Positions 45,051 to 53,760 of a DNA stretch of 64,000 nt are shown here, piece after piece. The notes under the pieces were generated by a model, which saw only the letters and a program-made list of their open reading frames with translations, was not told the origin of the DNA and did not search any database. Source of the DNA: Bacteroidota bacterium (GTDB lineage: Bacteria; Bacteroidota; Bacteroidia; Flavobacteriales; Flavobacteriaceae); contig JAIUNZ010000006.1 of NCBI GenBank assembly GCA_020161455.1, positions 1 through 64,000 of the forward strand. Direction: 5' to 3'. The translations under genes were made by a program, and so were the position numbers. How positions within the stretch are numbered: position 1 is the first letter of the stretch; each line of letters begins with the position of its first letter.

Positions 45051-45058
45051 TATCTTTG
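45051..45058 (+). promoter_or_regulatory. -7 promoter box (TATCTTTG) for the mevalonate genes
   Basis: TATCTTTG lies 15 bp before the ATG at 45073, divergent from the tspO promoter 30 bp away. Confidence 0.65.
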
Positions 45059-45072
45059 TCAAAAATTCGAGC

Positions 45073-46179
45073 ATGTTTTCAGAAAAGGATTTTATCTTCA
45101 ATACAACCACTTTTGAAATAAACAAAGGAAGTTTTCAATGGTCAGCTCCAAGTAATATAGCATTAGTCAAATATTGGGGTAAAAAAGAACATCAAATTCC
45201 TGCCAATCCTTCCATTAGTTTCACTTTAAATCAATGCAAAACCATTACTAAATTGTCTTTTGAAAGGAAAAACACTTCGACTGCGCTCAGTGAAACCAAA
45301 AAAAACTTTTCATTTGATTTATTATTTGAAGGAAAACCTAAAGTAGATTTTAAACCCAAAATTCAAAAATTCTTTGAACGAATAGAAGTGTATTGTCCCT
45401 ACTTAAAACACTATCATTTTATTATTGATACAGAAAACACTTTTCCTCATAGTTCTGGAATAGCGTCTTCAGCCTCAGGAATGGCTGCTTTAGCAATGAA
45501 CATCATGAGTTTGGAAAAAGCATTAAATCCTGAAATGACCAAAGAATACTTTACACAAAAAGCCTCTTTTTTAGCTCGTTTGGGTTCAGGAAGTGCATGC
45601 AGAAGTATCAAAGGAAATGTTGTTGTTTGGGGAAAACATACTGGAATTAATGGTAGTTCGGATTTATTTGGTATTGAATTTGCTGAAAAAATACATCAAA
45701 ATTTCAAGAATTATCAAGATACTATTTTATTGGTTGATAAAGGCGAAAAACAAGTTTCAAGTACCGTTGGTCATGATTTGATGCACAATCACCCTTTTGC
45801 AAAACAACGATTTGAACAAGCACATACTAATTTGTCTTCTATCAAAAAAGTTTTAGAAAATGGAAATATAGAAGAATTTATCAAAATTGTAGAAAGTGAA
45901 GCTTTGACACTTCATGCCATGATGATGACTTCTATGCCTTATTTTATTTTGATGAAACCTAATACATTAGAAATCATAAATCGTATTTGGAAGTTTAGAG
46001 CCGAAACTAAAACACCTGTTTGTTTCACGCTTGATGCAGGAGCAAACGTACATGTTTTGTATCCCGAAAACGATAGAGAACACATTTTACAATTTATTAA
46101 GGACGAATTAATTGGCTTTTGTCAAAATGCTAACTATATTTGTGATACAATTGGTAACGGAGCAATTCAAATTTTATGA
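45073..46179 (+). CDS. mvaD: Diphosphomevalonate decarboxylase
   Basis: A 368-residue GHMP-superfamily enzyme that makes isopentenyl diphosphate from mevalonate diphosphate with ATP. The N-terminal SAPSNIALVKYWGKKEHQIP is the family signature, TFPHSSGIASSASGMAALAM the phosphate loop, and GSGSACRSIKGNVVVWG the catalytic region with Arg; CFTLDAGANVHVLYPEN is near the end. Around residue 68 a segment (NTSTALSETKKN) encoded by a repeat-like stretch appears inserted in a surface region. Start overlaps nothing; the stop overlaps the next gene by 4 bp (ATGA), so the kinase is coupled. Confidence 0.93.
   Translation: MFSEKDFIFNTTTFEINKGSFQWSAPSNIALVKYWGKKEHQIPANPSISFTLNQCKTITKLSFERKNTSTALSETKKNFSFDLLFEGKPKVDFKPKIQKFFERIEVYCPYLKHYHFIIDTENTFPHSSGIASSASGMAALAMNIMSLEKALNPEMTKEYFTQKASFLARLGSGSACRSIKGNVVVWGKHTGINGSSDLFGIEFAEKIHQNFKNYQDTILLVDKGEKQVSSTVGHDLMHNHPFAKQRFEQAHTNLSSIKKVLENGNIEEFIKIVESEALTLHAMMMTSMPYFILMKPNTLEIINRIWKFRAETKTPVCFTLDAGANVHVLYPENDREHILQFIKDELIGFCQNANYICDTIGNGAIQIL
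45273..45292. repeat. Repeat-like insertion inside mvaD
   Basis: CACTTCGACTGCGCTCAGTG is GC-rich against its surroundings and has complementary ends (CACT/AGTG). It resembles a short dispersed repeat that I recall from Flavobacterium genomes. It keeps the frame, adding about a dozen residues. Its family identity rests on memory and needs a search. Confidence 0.45.
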
Positions 46180-47114
46180 AAGGACCATTATTTTACTCAA
46201 AAATTCTTCTCTTCGGAGAATATGGAATTATTAAAGATTCTAAGGGTTTGTCTATTCCTTATAATTTCTACAATGGTGCGTTAAAAGTAGATGAAAATCC
46301 TTCTGCCGAAGCCATCAAATCTAATGAAAGTTTACAACGATTTGTTACTTATTTAGAGCAATTACAAAACGATCAACCTGAGTTAGTAACCTTCAATTTA
46401 AAGGATTTAAAATCAGATGTTGAAAGCGGAATGTATTTTGACTCAAGCATTCCTCAAGGCTATGGTGTTGGAAGTAGTGGTGCACTTGTTGCTGCTATTT
46501 ATGACAAATATGCTGCTAATAAAATCACCGTTTTAGAAAACTTAACCCGTGAAAAACTGTTACAATTAAAATCAATTTTTTCCAGTATGGAATCATTTTT
46601 CCACGGAAAAAGTTCTGGTCTTGATCCTTTAAACAGCTATTTGAGCATTCCTATTTTAATCAACTCCAAAGATAATATTGAAGCAACAGGAATTCCGTCC
46701 CAAACTGCTGATGGAAAAGGTGCTGTGTTTTTATTAGATTCAGGTATTGTTGGCGAAACTGCTCCAATGGTAAGTATTTTTATGGAAAACTTAAAAGACC
46801 AAGGTTTCCGCAGAATGCTGAAAAACCAATTTGTAAAACACACTGATGCTTGTGTAGAAAATTTCCTTGGTGGCGATATGAAATCGTTGTTTTCAAATAC
46901 TAAGAAGCTGTCTAAAGTCGTTTTGAACCATTTCAAACCTATGATTCCTGAACAGTTTCATGGCGTTTGGCAAAAAGGAATTGACACAAACGATTACTAC
47001 TTAAAACTTTGTGGTTCCGGTGGAGGTGGTTATATTTTAGGATTTACAGAAAATTTAGAAAAAGCAAAACAATCACTTAAAGACTATAAGCTAGAAGTAG
47101 TTTATCAGTTTTAA
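46176..47114 (+). CDS. mvk: GHMP kinase, probably mevalonate kinase
   Basis: A 312-residue GHMP kinase. It has FYSKILLFGEYGII (N-terminal nucleotide-binding strand), the glycine-rich phosphate loop IPQGYGVGSSGALVAAIYD, FHGKSSGLDPLNSYLSIP and the C-terminal LCGSGGGGYILGFT. It overlaps mvaD by 4 bp, so both act in the mevalonate pathway to isoprenoids. Mevalonate kinase is the best fit; phosphomevalonate kinase has the same fold and cannot be fully excluded. Confidence 0.85.
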   Translation: MKGPLFYSKILLFGEYGIIKDSKGLSIPYNFYNGALKVDENPSAEAIKSNESLQRFVTYLEQLQNDQPELVTFNLKDLKSDVESGMYFDSSIPQGYGVGSSGALVAAIYDKYAANKITVLENLTREKLLQLKSIFSSMESFFHGKSSGLDPLNSYLSIPILINSKDNIEATGIPSQTADGKGAVFLLDSGIVGETAPMVSIFMENLKDQGFRRMLKNQFVKHTDACVENFLGGDMKSLFSNTKKLSKVVLNHFKPMIPEQFHGVWQKGIDTNDYYLKLCGSGGGGYILGFTENLEKAKQSLKDYKLEVVYQF

Positions 47115-47129
47115 TCTCAAAAAAAGACA

Positions 47130-48047
47130 ATGCTTAGCCGTAAAAACAAACTTTTGGTAATGAAAATTATTAGTTTGTTCTCGGTAGTTCGAGGCTATAA
47201 TATTCCCATTATTGTTCTAGCGCAATATCTTTCTGCCATTTTTATTTTAGCTCCAAACAAAAGAGCTTTAGAAGTATTACTAGATGTAAATTTATTTCTG
47301 ATTGTTTTTCTTTCGTCTTTAACCATTGCATCTGGCTACATTATCAATAATTTTTACGACAACGATAAAGATCTAATTAACAGGCCAAACAAATCAATGT
47401 TAGATAGATTAGTTAGTCAAAAAACGAAGCTTTATGTTTATTTTTCTATAAATTTCATCGTTTTTCTACTTGCATTTTTCATCTCTTTTCGAGCAGTTTT
47501 ATTCTTTTCAATCTATATATTTCTAATTTGGTTTTATTCTCATAAGCTTAAAAAAATGGTTGTCATAGGCAATTTATTTGCTGCTTTTTTAGCCGTATTA
47601 CCCTTTTTTGCTATACTGTTGTATTATAAAAATCTCTATCCACAAATTTTTGCCCACGCAACTTTTCTATATCTTTTGCTTTTAATCCGAGAAATGATTA
47701 AAGATTTAGAAAATTTAAAAGGCGATATTGCCAACGATTATAAAACCATTCCAGTACTTTTTGGTGAAAAAATTTCCAAACAAATTATCTCTTTTTTAAC
47801 CTTTGGAACCATCATACCTGTTTATTATTTAGTCACTATTTTTGAAGTTGGCTATATGGATATATATTTTTATTTGAGTTTAATCGTATTGCTTTTCTTT
47901 TTACAGTTACTCTGGAAATCCAACGACAAATCAGGCTATTTAAAACTTCATAACATCTTAAAATTCCTAATAGTTTCTGGTGTATTTTGCATTGTACTTA
48001 TCGAACCCGAAGTTCTCATTCATGGAAAACGATTATTGAAATTATAA
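47130..48047 (+). CDS. UbiA-family prenyltransferase, likely geranylgeranylglycerol-phosphate geranylgeranyltransferase
   Basis: A 305-residue membrane enzyme with about eight helices. The first Asp-rich motif is NNFYDNDKDLINRPNKSMLD and the second is LIREMIKDLENLKGDIANDY. These fit UbiA prenyltransferases that join an isoprenoid diphosphate to an acceptor. Flavobacterial homologues are commonly annotated as geranylgeranylglycerol-phosphate geranylgeranyltransferase, and the position right after the mevalonate genes (15 bp) fits isoprenoid use. Acceptor (glycerol phosphate, quinone or other) is not decided by sequence. It could start ten codons later at a second ATG. Confidence 0.8.
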   Translation: MLSRKNKLLVMKIISLFSVVRGYNIPIIVLAQYLSAIFILAPNKRALEVLLDVNLFLIVFLSSLTIASGYIINNFYDNDKDLINRPNKSMLDRLVSQKTKLYVYFSINFIVFLLAFFISFRAVLFFSIYIFLIWFYSHKLKKMVVIGNLFAAFLAVLPFFAILLYYKNLYPQIFAHATFLYLLLLIREMIKDLENLKGDIANDYKTIPVLFGEKISKQIISFLTFGTIIPVYYLVTIFEVGYMDIYFYLSLIVLLFFLQLLWKSNDKSGYLKLHNILKFLIVSGVFCIVLIEPEVLIHGKRLLKL

Positions 48048-48074
48048 TTTTTTAATTATCAACTCTAGAAAAGC

Positions 48075-48082
48075 TATCTTTG
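48075..48082 (+). promoter_or_regulatory. -7 promoter box (TATCTTTG)
   Basis: TATCTTTG followed by CACAAATT, 18 bp before the ATG at 48100. Confidence 0.65.
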
Positions 48083-48099
48083 CACAAATTCTAGAATTT

Positions 48100-49011
48100 A
48101 TGAACAAGAAGGAAGGCAATAATAAACGAAACAGTTCACGACCAAATAGTTCGAGACCAAGTTCGAATAAGCCAAAACCTGCTATGGCCAAACGTGCTCA
48201 AGGTCCAAAAAAAGCGAAACCCACAACAGATGATTCGTTGCCAAAGAGAACGCCAAAATCAACTAAACCAGTTGCAAACAATACTCCAAAACCATTAAAA
48301 TCAGATGATATTCGATTGAATAAATACATTTCTAATTCAGGAATGTGTTCACGTCGTGATGCAGATATTTACATTCAATCGGGAAATGTAAAAGTGAATG
48401 GTCAAGTTATTGTTGAAATGGGATACAAAGTAAAACCTGGTGATGTCGTTAATTTTGATGGAGCAGTAATTACGCCTGAACGAAAAGAATATATTGTTTT
48501 AAACAAACCCAAAAACTTCACAACTTCTAACGAAGATGAAGCAGACCACAGAAACGTGATGGAATTGGTTCGTGGAGCAACTAAAGCTAGCATCCAACCT
48601 ATTGGAAGAATGGATAAAAACACTACGGGCTTATTGGTTTTCACCAACGATACTGACATGATTAGAAAATTCAGTTTACCTAATCAAAAATCAACCAAAA
48701 TTTATCAAGTTTCTTTAGATAAAAATTTAAAATTTGAAGATTTAGAAAAAATTAATGGTGGTGTAACCCTTGATGGTCATCGTCTTTATGTTGATGAAAT
48801 TAGTTATATTGAAAATGAACCAAAAACTGAAATCGGTATCAAATTGAGAACTTCTAACGTAAAAGTAGTTCGTTCAATCTTTGAAAGTTTTAACTACAAT
48901 GTGTTAAAAGTTGACCGTGTCTCTTTTTCTGGATTAACCAAAAAGAATTTACCGCGTGGCAATTGGCGTTTTCTTACCGAACAAGAAATAATTAATTTGA
49001 AAAACGTATAA
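48100..49011 (+). CDS. rRNA pseudouridine synthase, RsuA/RluB family
   Basis: A 303-residue enzyme with a long basic, Ser/Asn/Pro/Lys-rich N-terminal tail (residues 1-65), common in Bacteroidota RluB-like proteins. Then an S4 RNA-binding domain (RLNKYISNSGMCSRRDADIY) and the catalytic domain with the Asp motif IGRMDKNTTGLLVFTND. It isomerises a specific uridine in rRNA. The tail probably binds RNA non-specifically. Single gene between a promoter box and a perfect terminator. Target site (23S or 16S) not determinable here. Confidence 0.92.
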   Translation: MNKKEGNNKRNSSRPNSSRPSSNKPKPAMAKRAQGPKKAKPTTDDSLPKRTPKSTKPVANNTPKPLKSDDIRLNKYISNSGMCSRRDADIYIQSGNVKVNGQVIVEMGYKVKPGDVVNFDGAVITPERKEYIVLNKPKNFTTSNEDEADHRNVMELVRGATKASIQPIGRMDKNTTGLLVFTNDTDMIRKFSLPNQKSTKIYQVSLDKNLKFEDLEKINGGVTLDGHRLYVDEISYIENEPKTEIGIKLRTSNVKVVRSIFESFNYNVLKVDRVSFSGLTKKNLPRGNWRFLTEQEIINLKNV

Positions 49012-49032
49012 AAAATTATCTTTACTACCATG

Positions 49033-49058
49033 AAATCCCATTTGAATGGGATTTTTTT
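49033..49058 (+). terminator. Terminator of the pseudouridine synthase gene
   Basis: AAATCCCATT and AATGGGATTT with a seven-T tract. The hairpin contains an ATG that would otherwise look like an upstream start of the next gene. Confidence 0.8.
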
Positions 49059-49069
49059 ATTTAAAACTT

Positions 49070-49432
49070 ATGGCTACAGAAAAAAATTTATCGATTGCAC
49101 ATCTTTGGTTCGAGGCATTTAACGCACATAATCTTGAAAAATTATTGTCGCTTTATGATGACGAAGCACAATATTTTAGTCCAAAATTAAAAATTCGCCA
49201 TCCAGAAACCTATGGGTTGGTTGTTGGCAAAGAGTCATTACGAACTTGGTGGCAAGATGCATTTGAACGTTTGCCAAGTTTGCATTATAAAGTAACTTCA
49301 CTTACTTCAAATTCTGATAGAGTTTTTATGGAATACATTCGAACCGTAACCAATGAAGAAAATATGTTGGTAGCCGAAGTACTCGAAATTAAAGAAGGGA
49401 AAATCATAGCTTCAAGAGTTTATCATGGATAA
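49070..49432 (+). CDS. NTF2-like (SnoaL-fold) protein
   Basis: A 120-residue cone-shaped-fold protein: WFEAFNAHNLEKLLSLYDDEAQYFSP, KESLRTWWQDAFERLP, MEYIRTVTNEENMLVAEVLEIKEGKI. Members include ketosteroid-isomerase-like enzymes and binding proteins without known substrate. The ATG at 49070 is chosen because the ATG at 49046 lies in the stem of the upstream terminator. Function cannot be assigned further. Confidence 0.8.
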   Translation: MATEKNLSIAHLWFEAFNAHNLEKLLSLYDDEAQYFSPKLKIRHPETYGLVVGKESLRTWWQDAFERLPSLHYKVTSLTSNSDRVFMEYIRTVTNEENMLVAEVLEIKEGKIIASRVYHG

Positions 49433-49436
49433 TTTA

Positions 49437-49444
49437 TATTTTTG
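49437..49444 (+). promoter_or_regulatory. -7-like box (TATTTTTG)
   Basis: TATTTTTG, 56 bp upstream of the DUF885 gene start; matches TAnnTTTG but lies in AT-rich sequence. Confidence 0.4.
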
Positions 49445-49500
49445 TTAACGGTTCATTTTCAACATAACTCTTATTTTTACGCAAACCTATTCCATTAATT

Positions 49501-51270
49501 ATGACAAAAACACACTCTTTTTTCACCCTCTTTTTAATTTCAATAGTGATGATTGGTTGTAAATCTGAAGAAAAAAAACCAGTTGATTTTAAATCAATTA
49601 CTGATGCTTATTTTAAAGAAAAAAACGGTTTAAATCCACTCGAAGCAACACAAAATGGCCAATCAGATTTTAATGACCAATTGGTTTTTGAAATGACCGA
49701 TTCGTATAGAAAACACAAAAAAGAAGTTTTTGAAAAAGTAGTAAAAGATTTGAATAGTGTTGATTATGAAACACTTTCTAATGAGGAAAAAAACAGTTTC
49801 GACATTATGAAATGGGAAGCTGATATTGAACTTGATTTGTTAAAACAAAATGCCAATTTAACTCCAATTCAACAATTTTGGGGAACACATATAACCATGG
49901 CACAATATGCTGCTGGAGAAAGTGCTCAACCTTTTAAAACCCAAAAAGATTATACTAATTTTTTAAAAAGAATAGATTTATATTCAGTTTGGATTGACTC
50001 AGCAATTGTTTACATGAAAAAAGGAATTGATGAGAAAGTCGTTTTACCAAAAGTTTTGGCAGAAAAAGTGGTGCCTCAATTTGAAGCATTGATTACACCA
50101 AATGTAGAAGATAATTTATTTTTTTCAAGTGTAAAGAAATTTCCAGCGGATTTTACTGAAACTCAAAAAAGTGATTTTTCAAAAAAATATGCTACAAGTA
50201 TTACCGAAAAATTAGTGCCACAATTTGAAAAGATGATACGCTTTTTAAAAAATGAATACATTCCGGCAACGAGAAACACCAGTGGAATTGGAAGCATAAA
50301 AGGCGGAAATGATTTATACAAAATATATGTAAAACAATGGACAACTACTACAGAAACTCCAGAAGACATTCATAAACTTGGTCTTAGCGAAGTTGCTCGG
50401 ATTAAAACTGAAATGGAAAAAGTAAAAAATCAAGTAGGGTTCAAAGGTAGCTTAATCGAATTTTTTGAATATGTAAGAAACAAATCTGAATTAATGCCCT
50501 TTTCTAAACCAGAAGAAGTAATTGCTAACTTTGAAAGAATACATACCGCTATTAAACCCAATGTTGATAAATTATTTTCTTTGCAACCCAAAACTCCTTT
50601 TCAAATTAAACGCACCGAAGCCTTTAGAGAAAAAACAGCCAGCGCAGAATACAATCAAGGCGCAGCAGATGGTTCAAGACCAGGGACTTTTTATGTGCCA
50701 ATTCCAGATGTAAAAAAATACAATTGTTATGGTGACGAAGATTTATTTCTTCATGAAGCTATTCCTGGGCATCATTTTCAAATTTCGTTACAACAAGAAA
50801 ATCAAAACCTGCCCGACTTTAGAAAGTTCAGTTGGTTTGGTGCTTATGGCGAAGGCTGGGCTTTATATACTGAGAGTTTAGGAAAAGAATTAGGGTTATA
50901 TACTGATCCTTACCAATATTTTGGAATGTTAGGAAACGAAATGCATAGAGCCGTCAGATTAGTTGTTGATACCGGAATTCACAGTAAAGGTTGGACAAGA
51001 GAACATGCCATAAACTATTCTTTAGAAAATGAAGCCGAAAGTGAAAGCAGTATCATTTCAGAAATTGAACGTTATATGGCAATTCCAGGACAAGCACTAT
51101 CATACAAAATTGGTCAATTAAAAATATTAGAATTACGAAAAAAAGCGCAAAATAAACTAAAAGACAAATTTGACATTAAAGTGTTTCATCAAAAAGTTTT
51201 GGAATCAGGAGTAATGCCATTGGCACTTTTAGAGAAGAAAATTAATCATTGGATTGCAAGTGGTGTATAA
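49501..51270 (+). CDS. DUF885-family lipoprotein, probable metallopeptidase
   Basis: A 589-residue lipoprotein (MIGCKSEEKK, lipid Cys about residue 20). The DUF885 domain contains the zinc-type motif FLHEAIPGHHFQISLQ, the downstream WFGAYGEGWALYTESLG, and ENEAESESSIISEIERYMAI with PGQALSYKIGQLK. These fit a metallopeptidase-like active site (HExxxGH). Predicted location is periplasmic or on the outer membrane. Substrate unknown; other members are described as putative carboxypeptidases. Single gene. Confidence 0.87.
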   Translation: MTKTHSFFTLFLISIVMIGCKSEEKKPVDFKSITDAYFKEKNGLNPLEATQNGQSDFNDQLVFEMTDSYRKHKKEVFEKVVKDLNSVDYETLSNEEKNSFDIMKWEADIELDLLKQNANLTPIQQFWGTHITMAQYAAGESAQPFKTQKDYTNFLKRIDLYSVWIDSAIVYMKKGIDEKVVLPKVLAEKVVPQFEALITPNVEDNLFFSSVKKFPADFTETQKSDFSKKYATSITEKLVPQFEKMIRFLKNEYIPATRNTSGIGSIKGGNDLYKIYVKQWTTTTETPEDIHKLGLSEVARIKTEMEKVKNQVGFKGSLIEFFEYVRNKSELMPFSKPEEVIANFERIHTAIKPNVDKLFSLQPKTPFQIKRTEAFREKTASAEYNQGAADGSRPGTFYVPIPDVKKYNCYGDEDLFLHEAIPGHHFQISLQQENQNLPDFRKFSWFGAYGEGWALYTESLGKELGLYTDPYQYFGMLGNEMHRAVRLVVDTGIHSKGWTREHAINYSLENEAESESSIISEIERYMAIPGQALSYKIGQLKILELRKKAQNKLKDKFDIKVFHQKVLESGVMPLALLEKKINHWIASGV

Positions 51271-51305
51271 AGTAAAAGTTCCTCGTTTGAGGAATTTTAC
51301 TTTTT
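51269..51305. terminator. Bidirectional terminator between DUF885 and hypothetical genes
   Basis: TTCCTC-GTTT-GAGGAA extended by AGTAAAA/TTTTACT with one bulge and a T-tract; it overlaps the last codons of the convergent gene. Confidence 0.7.
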
Positions 51306-52058
51306 AATGTTACTTTCTAATAATTCAAAATTTATTGGATTTTCACTGACATCAAAATACTGATAGAAATACTTTAATTTCCCATCAAATTCTTCAATTC
51401 TAACATCCATTTGATAGAATCCGCCTTTCCATTCAACAACCACACTAAAAGAATATTCGGCCACTCCAAAACTGTTTGGCAAAGTGCTAGCATAAACCAA
51501 TCGTCTTGATTTTAAATTTAAAGTTCCTATTTCAAAATTCTCAAAAGTTCCAATTCCATAATCTTTAAAGTCTATACTTTCATCATCATGTTGCCCAATA
51601 GTTCGACTTCTTTTCTTTATGTCTTTTGGGTCATTGTAAATGTCTTTAATTGAAATATAAACTTCTTTTAAAGAACTTTTGCCAACGTTAAAAACATAAA
51701 ACCGTAGTTGATGCACAAATGCTGGTCGATTTGAATTTTCATCATTTATATCAACAGTAGTTTCTTCGGATAAATCTAAGTCTGTAATTTCTATTATTGG
51801 TAAATTATTTCCAAGCATACTTTCATAGCTATTAACTTTTTTGTAGTTTGAATCCGAACTGTCTTTAAACGACGATTTATCTTCTAGTTGGATGTTCAAC
51901 ATCTCTATTTCTTTAGTAGCCTTTGCAAGAGCAATCGTTTTTTCAGCTACTTTTTCACTTGCTTTTCTGCTTCTTTCAGACAAAAAATAAAACAGCAATC
52001 TTATGAAAAAGCATCCCAAAAGTGCTATCAACAGTATTTCCATTAATGAATAATTCAT
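51297..52058 (-). CDS. Hypothetical single-pass membrane protein
   Basis: A 253-residue protein with one N-terminal membrane helix (LMEILLIALLGCFFIRLLFY), then a short coiled coil (SRKASEKVAEKTIALAKATKEIE, cited as KASEKVAEKTIALAKATKE). A beta-rich C-terminal domain follows (RLVYASTLPNSFGVAEYSFS, VVVEWKGGFYQMDVRIEEFD). No family recognised. Probably anchored in the inner membrane. It is the last host gene before the integrative element; the gap 52059-52205 shows no gene. Confidence 0.65.
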   Translation of the reverse strand: MNYSLMEILLIALLGCFFIRLLFYFLSERSRKASEKVAEKTIALAKATKEIEMLNIQLEDKSSFKDSSDSNYKKVNSYESMLGNNLPIIEITDLDLSEETTVDINDENSNRPAFVHQLRFYVFNVGKSSLKEVYISIKDIYNDPKDIKKRSRTIGQHDDESIDFKDYGIGTFENFEIGTLNLKSRRLVYASTLPNSFGVAEYSFSVVVEWKGGFYQMDVRIEEFDGKLKYFYQYFDVSENPINFELLESNIKK

Positions 52059-52205
52059 AAAACTGATTTTGAGTTACTAGATTGTTTCCAGAAGTAAAAT
52101 TATCTCAAAAGGGTTTAGGAATAAATTTTTGACGATAAATAGCTCAATTTTTAGTTAAAATTCAAAGTAGAAACTTTAAGTGCAAAAAAAATAGATGAAT
52201 GGTAT

Positions 52206-52235
52206 AAAAAAAAGCTCAAACTTTCGTTTGAGCTT
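52206..52235 (-). terminator. Displaced terminator of the tRNA-Leu gene
   Basis: On the minus strand AAGCTCAAAC-GAAA-GTTTGAGCTT is followed by a long T-tract (eight A on the plus strand, 52206-52213). It lies directly beyond the left att repeat, so before integration it stood just 3' of tRNA-Leu and is now 8.4 kb away. Confidence 0.75.
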
Positions 52236-52237
52236 GT

Positions 52238-52251
52238 AGTGCGGGTAATAG
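52238..52251 (+). repeat. Left attachment repeat
   Basis: AGTGCGGGTAATAG, identical to 60655-60668 in the 3' end of tRNA-Leu. This copy is the ancestral tRNA end, left behind by the insertion. Confidence 0.8.
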
Positions 52252-52392
52252 TTTGACAACCTACTTAATTTGATGCATTTTGCAAAATTAATAAAACCAA
52301 CTACAACATCAATAAAATCAATACCTAAACAAAAATTTTAATAGAATACACATTCATATAATTTCAGATTATTTCAAATTAATTAAGTTTTT

Positions 52393-52413
52393 TTCGGCAA
52401 AATTTCGGCAAAA
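52393..52413 (+). promoter_or_regulatory. Left arm-type recombinase sites
   Basis: TTCGGCAAAA occurs twice (52393-52402 and 52404-52413, 11-bp period). The same pair with the same spacing occurs near the right end (60580-60600). It overlaps the integrase promoter region, so binding could also control int. Confidence 0.65.
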
Positions 52414-52416
52414 GAT

Positions 52417-52424
52417 TATATTTG
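52417..52424 (+). promoter_or_regulatory. -7 promoter box (TATATTTG) for the integrase
   Basis: TATATTTG, 14 bp before the ATG at 52438 and 4 bp after the arm-type repeats. Confidence 0.6.
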
Positions 52425-52437
52425 TTCTTTTATTCTT

Positions 52438-53760
52438 ATGAAAGTTTCATTTTTCACAGTAAAAGGTAAAAACAAAGTGTCTAGCATCTACGTTCGATTT
52501 GCAGATAGTAAACGATTTGACAAAAAGGTTAGAACTGGATTGTCTGTTAATTTTGATGATTGGAGTAAAGTAAAACAGCAAGTAAAATTAACTTCTTCAA
52601 ATACACAAAAAGATTTTATAAATAGAAAATTACGAGAAATTGAAAATTATCTTTTAGAGCACTATAATCTTGATTATAATACCAAAAAACATATTGGAGA
52701 AAATTGGTTAAAGGATAAAATCAATGACTTTTTTGGAAGAGTTGACACTAATGAAGAACATAAAATTTATTTTGTTAACTGGGTACAAAAATTCATAGAT
52801 GATTGTCCAACAAAAACTTTTAAGGGAGAACCGATAAAAAAAAGAACTATACAACATTACATAACAACAAAACATAAGTTGATTGGTTATGAAAAGCATT
52901 TCAAAACCAAACTTCGCTTTCAGGATATTGGTTTAGATTTCTACCACAATTTTTTATTTTACTGTCAAAATCTTGAAAAGTTAAACAACAATACCATTGG
53001 CGGATATATTACCAATATCAAAAAATGGTGTAAAATGATTGAAATAGAAGGACTACCAATCAACTTGCAATATAAATCTTCTGAATTTTCATCTATTACA
53101 AATAAAACAAAGGATATTTACCTAACAGATGAAGAAATAAATAAAATTTTTGAATTTGATTTCAGTTATTCTGATAGGTTAGATAATGTTAGAGACAACT
53201 TCATTATTGGCTTACGAACAGGTTTGAGAATTTCAGATTTTAGTCGATTAGAAAAAGTTAATATTGTTGGTGGTTTTATTGAAATTAACACTATCAAAAC
53301 ATCTACAACAGTTGTGATTGCAATGCATCGTCAGGTAAAAGCAATTTTAAAAAAAAGAAATGGCGAGTTCCCGAGAAAAATAGAAGACCAAAAATTCAAT
53401 GAGTATGTAAAAGAAGTTTGCAAGGCAGTCGGCATGACTGAAATGATAGAGGGCGCAAAAATGGTAAACAAAAAAGATGATAAAGATTTTTTTCCCGATT
53501 CAAAAATAATTACCAAAAATAAGAGTAGAAAGGAATTTGGCGTTTTCCCAAAATACGAACTAATATCATCACACATTTGTAGACGTTCATTTGCTTCAAA
53601 TTTATATGGTCAAACAGATAATATGTCAATAATGGCTATTACAGGTCATTCTACGGAAAGTCAATTTTTAAAGTATATAAAAATTACCCCTAAAGAACAT
53701 GCTATAAAACTAAAAACCCTTTGGGAAAAAGAAAACAAATTACAAAATGGAAAATTATAA
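52438..53760 (+). CDS. int: Tyrosine recombinase (integrase)
   Basis: A 440-residue site-specific recombinase. N-terminal arm-binding domain of the Bacteroidota type (FFTVKGKNKVSSIYVRFADS), SAM-like core-binding domain (about 110-205) and catalytic domain with GLRTGLRISDFSRLE (first Arg), SHICRRSFASNLYG (His-x-x-Arg) and ITGHSTESQFLKYIK (His and nucleophile Tyr). It should integrate and excise the element at the tRNA-Leu att site. Located at the end far from the intact tRNA. The stop overlaps the next gene by 14 bp, so both are co-translated. Confidence 0.93.
   Translation: MKVSFFTVKGKNKVSSIYVRFADSKRFDKKVRTGLSVNFDDWSKVKQQVKLTSSNTQKDFINRKLREIENYLLEHYNLDYNTKKHIGENWLKDKINDFFGRVDTNEEHKIYFVNWVQKFIDDCPTKTFKGEPIKKRTIQHYITTKHKLIGYEKHFKTKLRFQDIGLDFYHNFLFYCQNLEKLNNNTIGGYITNIKKWCKMIEIEGLPINLQYKSSEFSSITNKTKDIYLTDEEINKIFEFDFSYSDRLDNVRDNFIIGLRTGLRISDFSRLEKVNIVGGFIEINTIKTSTTVVIAMHRQVKAILKKRNGEFPRKIEDQKFNEYVKEVCKAVGMTEMIEGAKMVNKKDDKDFFPDSKIITKNKSRKEFGVFPKYELISSHICRRSFASNLYGQTDNMSIMAITGHSTESQFLKYIKITPKEHAIKLKTLWEKENKLQNGKL

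Noticed and set aside
49046..49069. ATG at 49046 as start of the NTF2-like protein
   Set aside because: This ATG lies in the stem of the preceding terminator; the downstream ATG at 49070 gives the usual family N-terminus.
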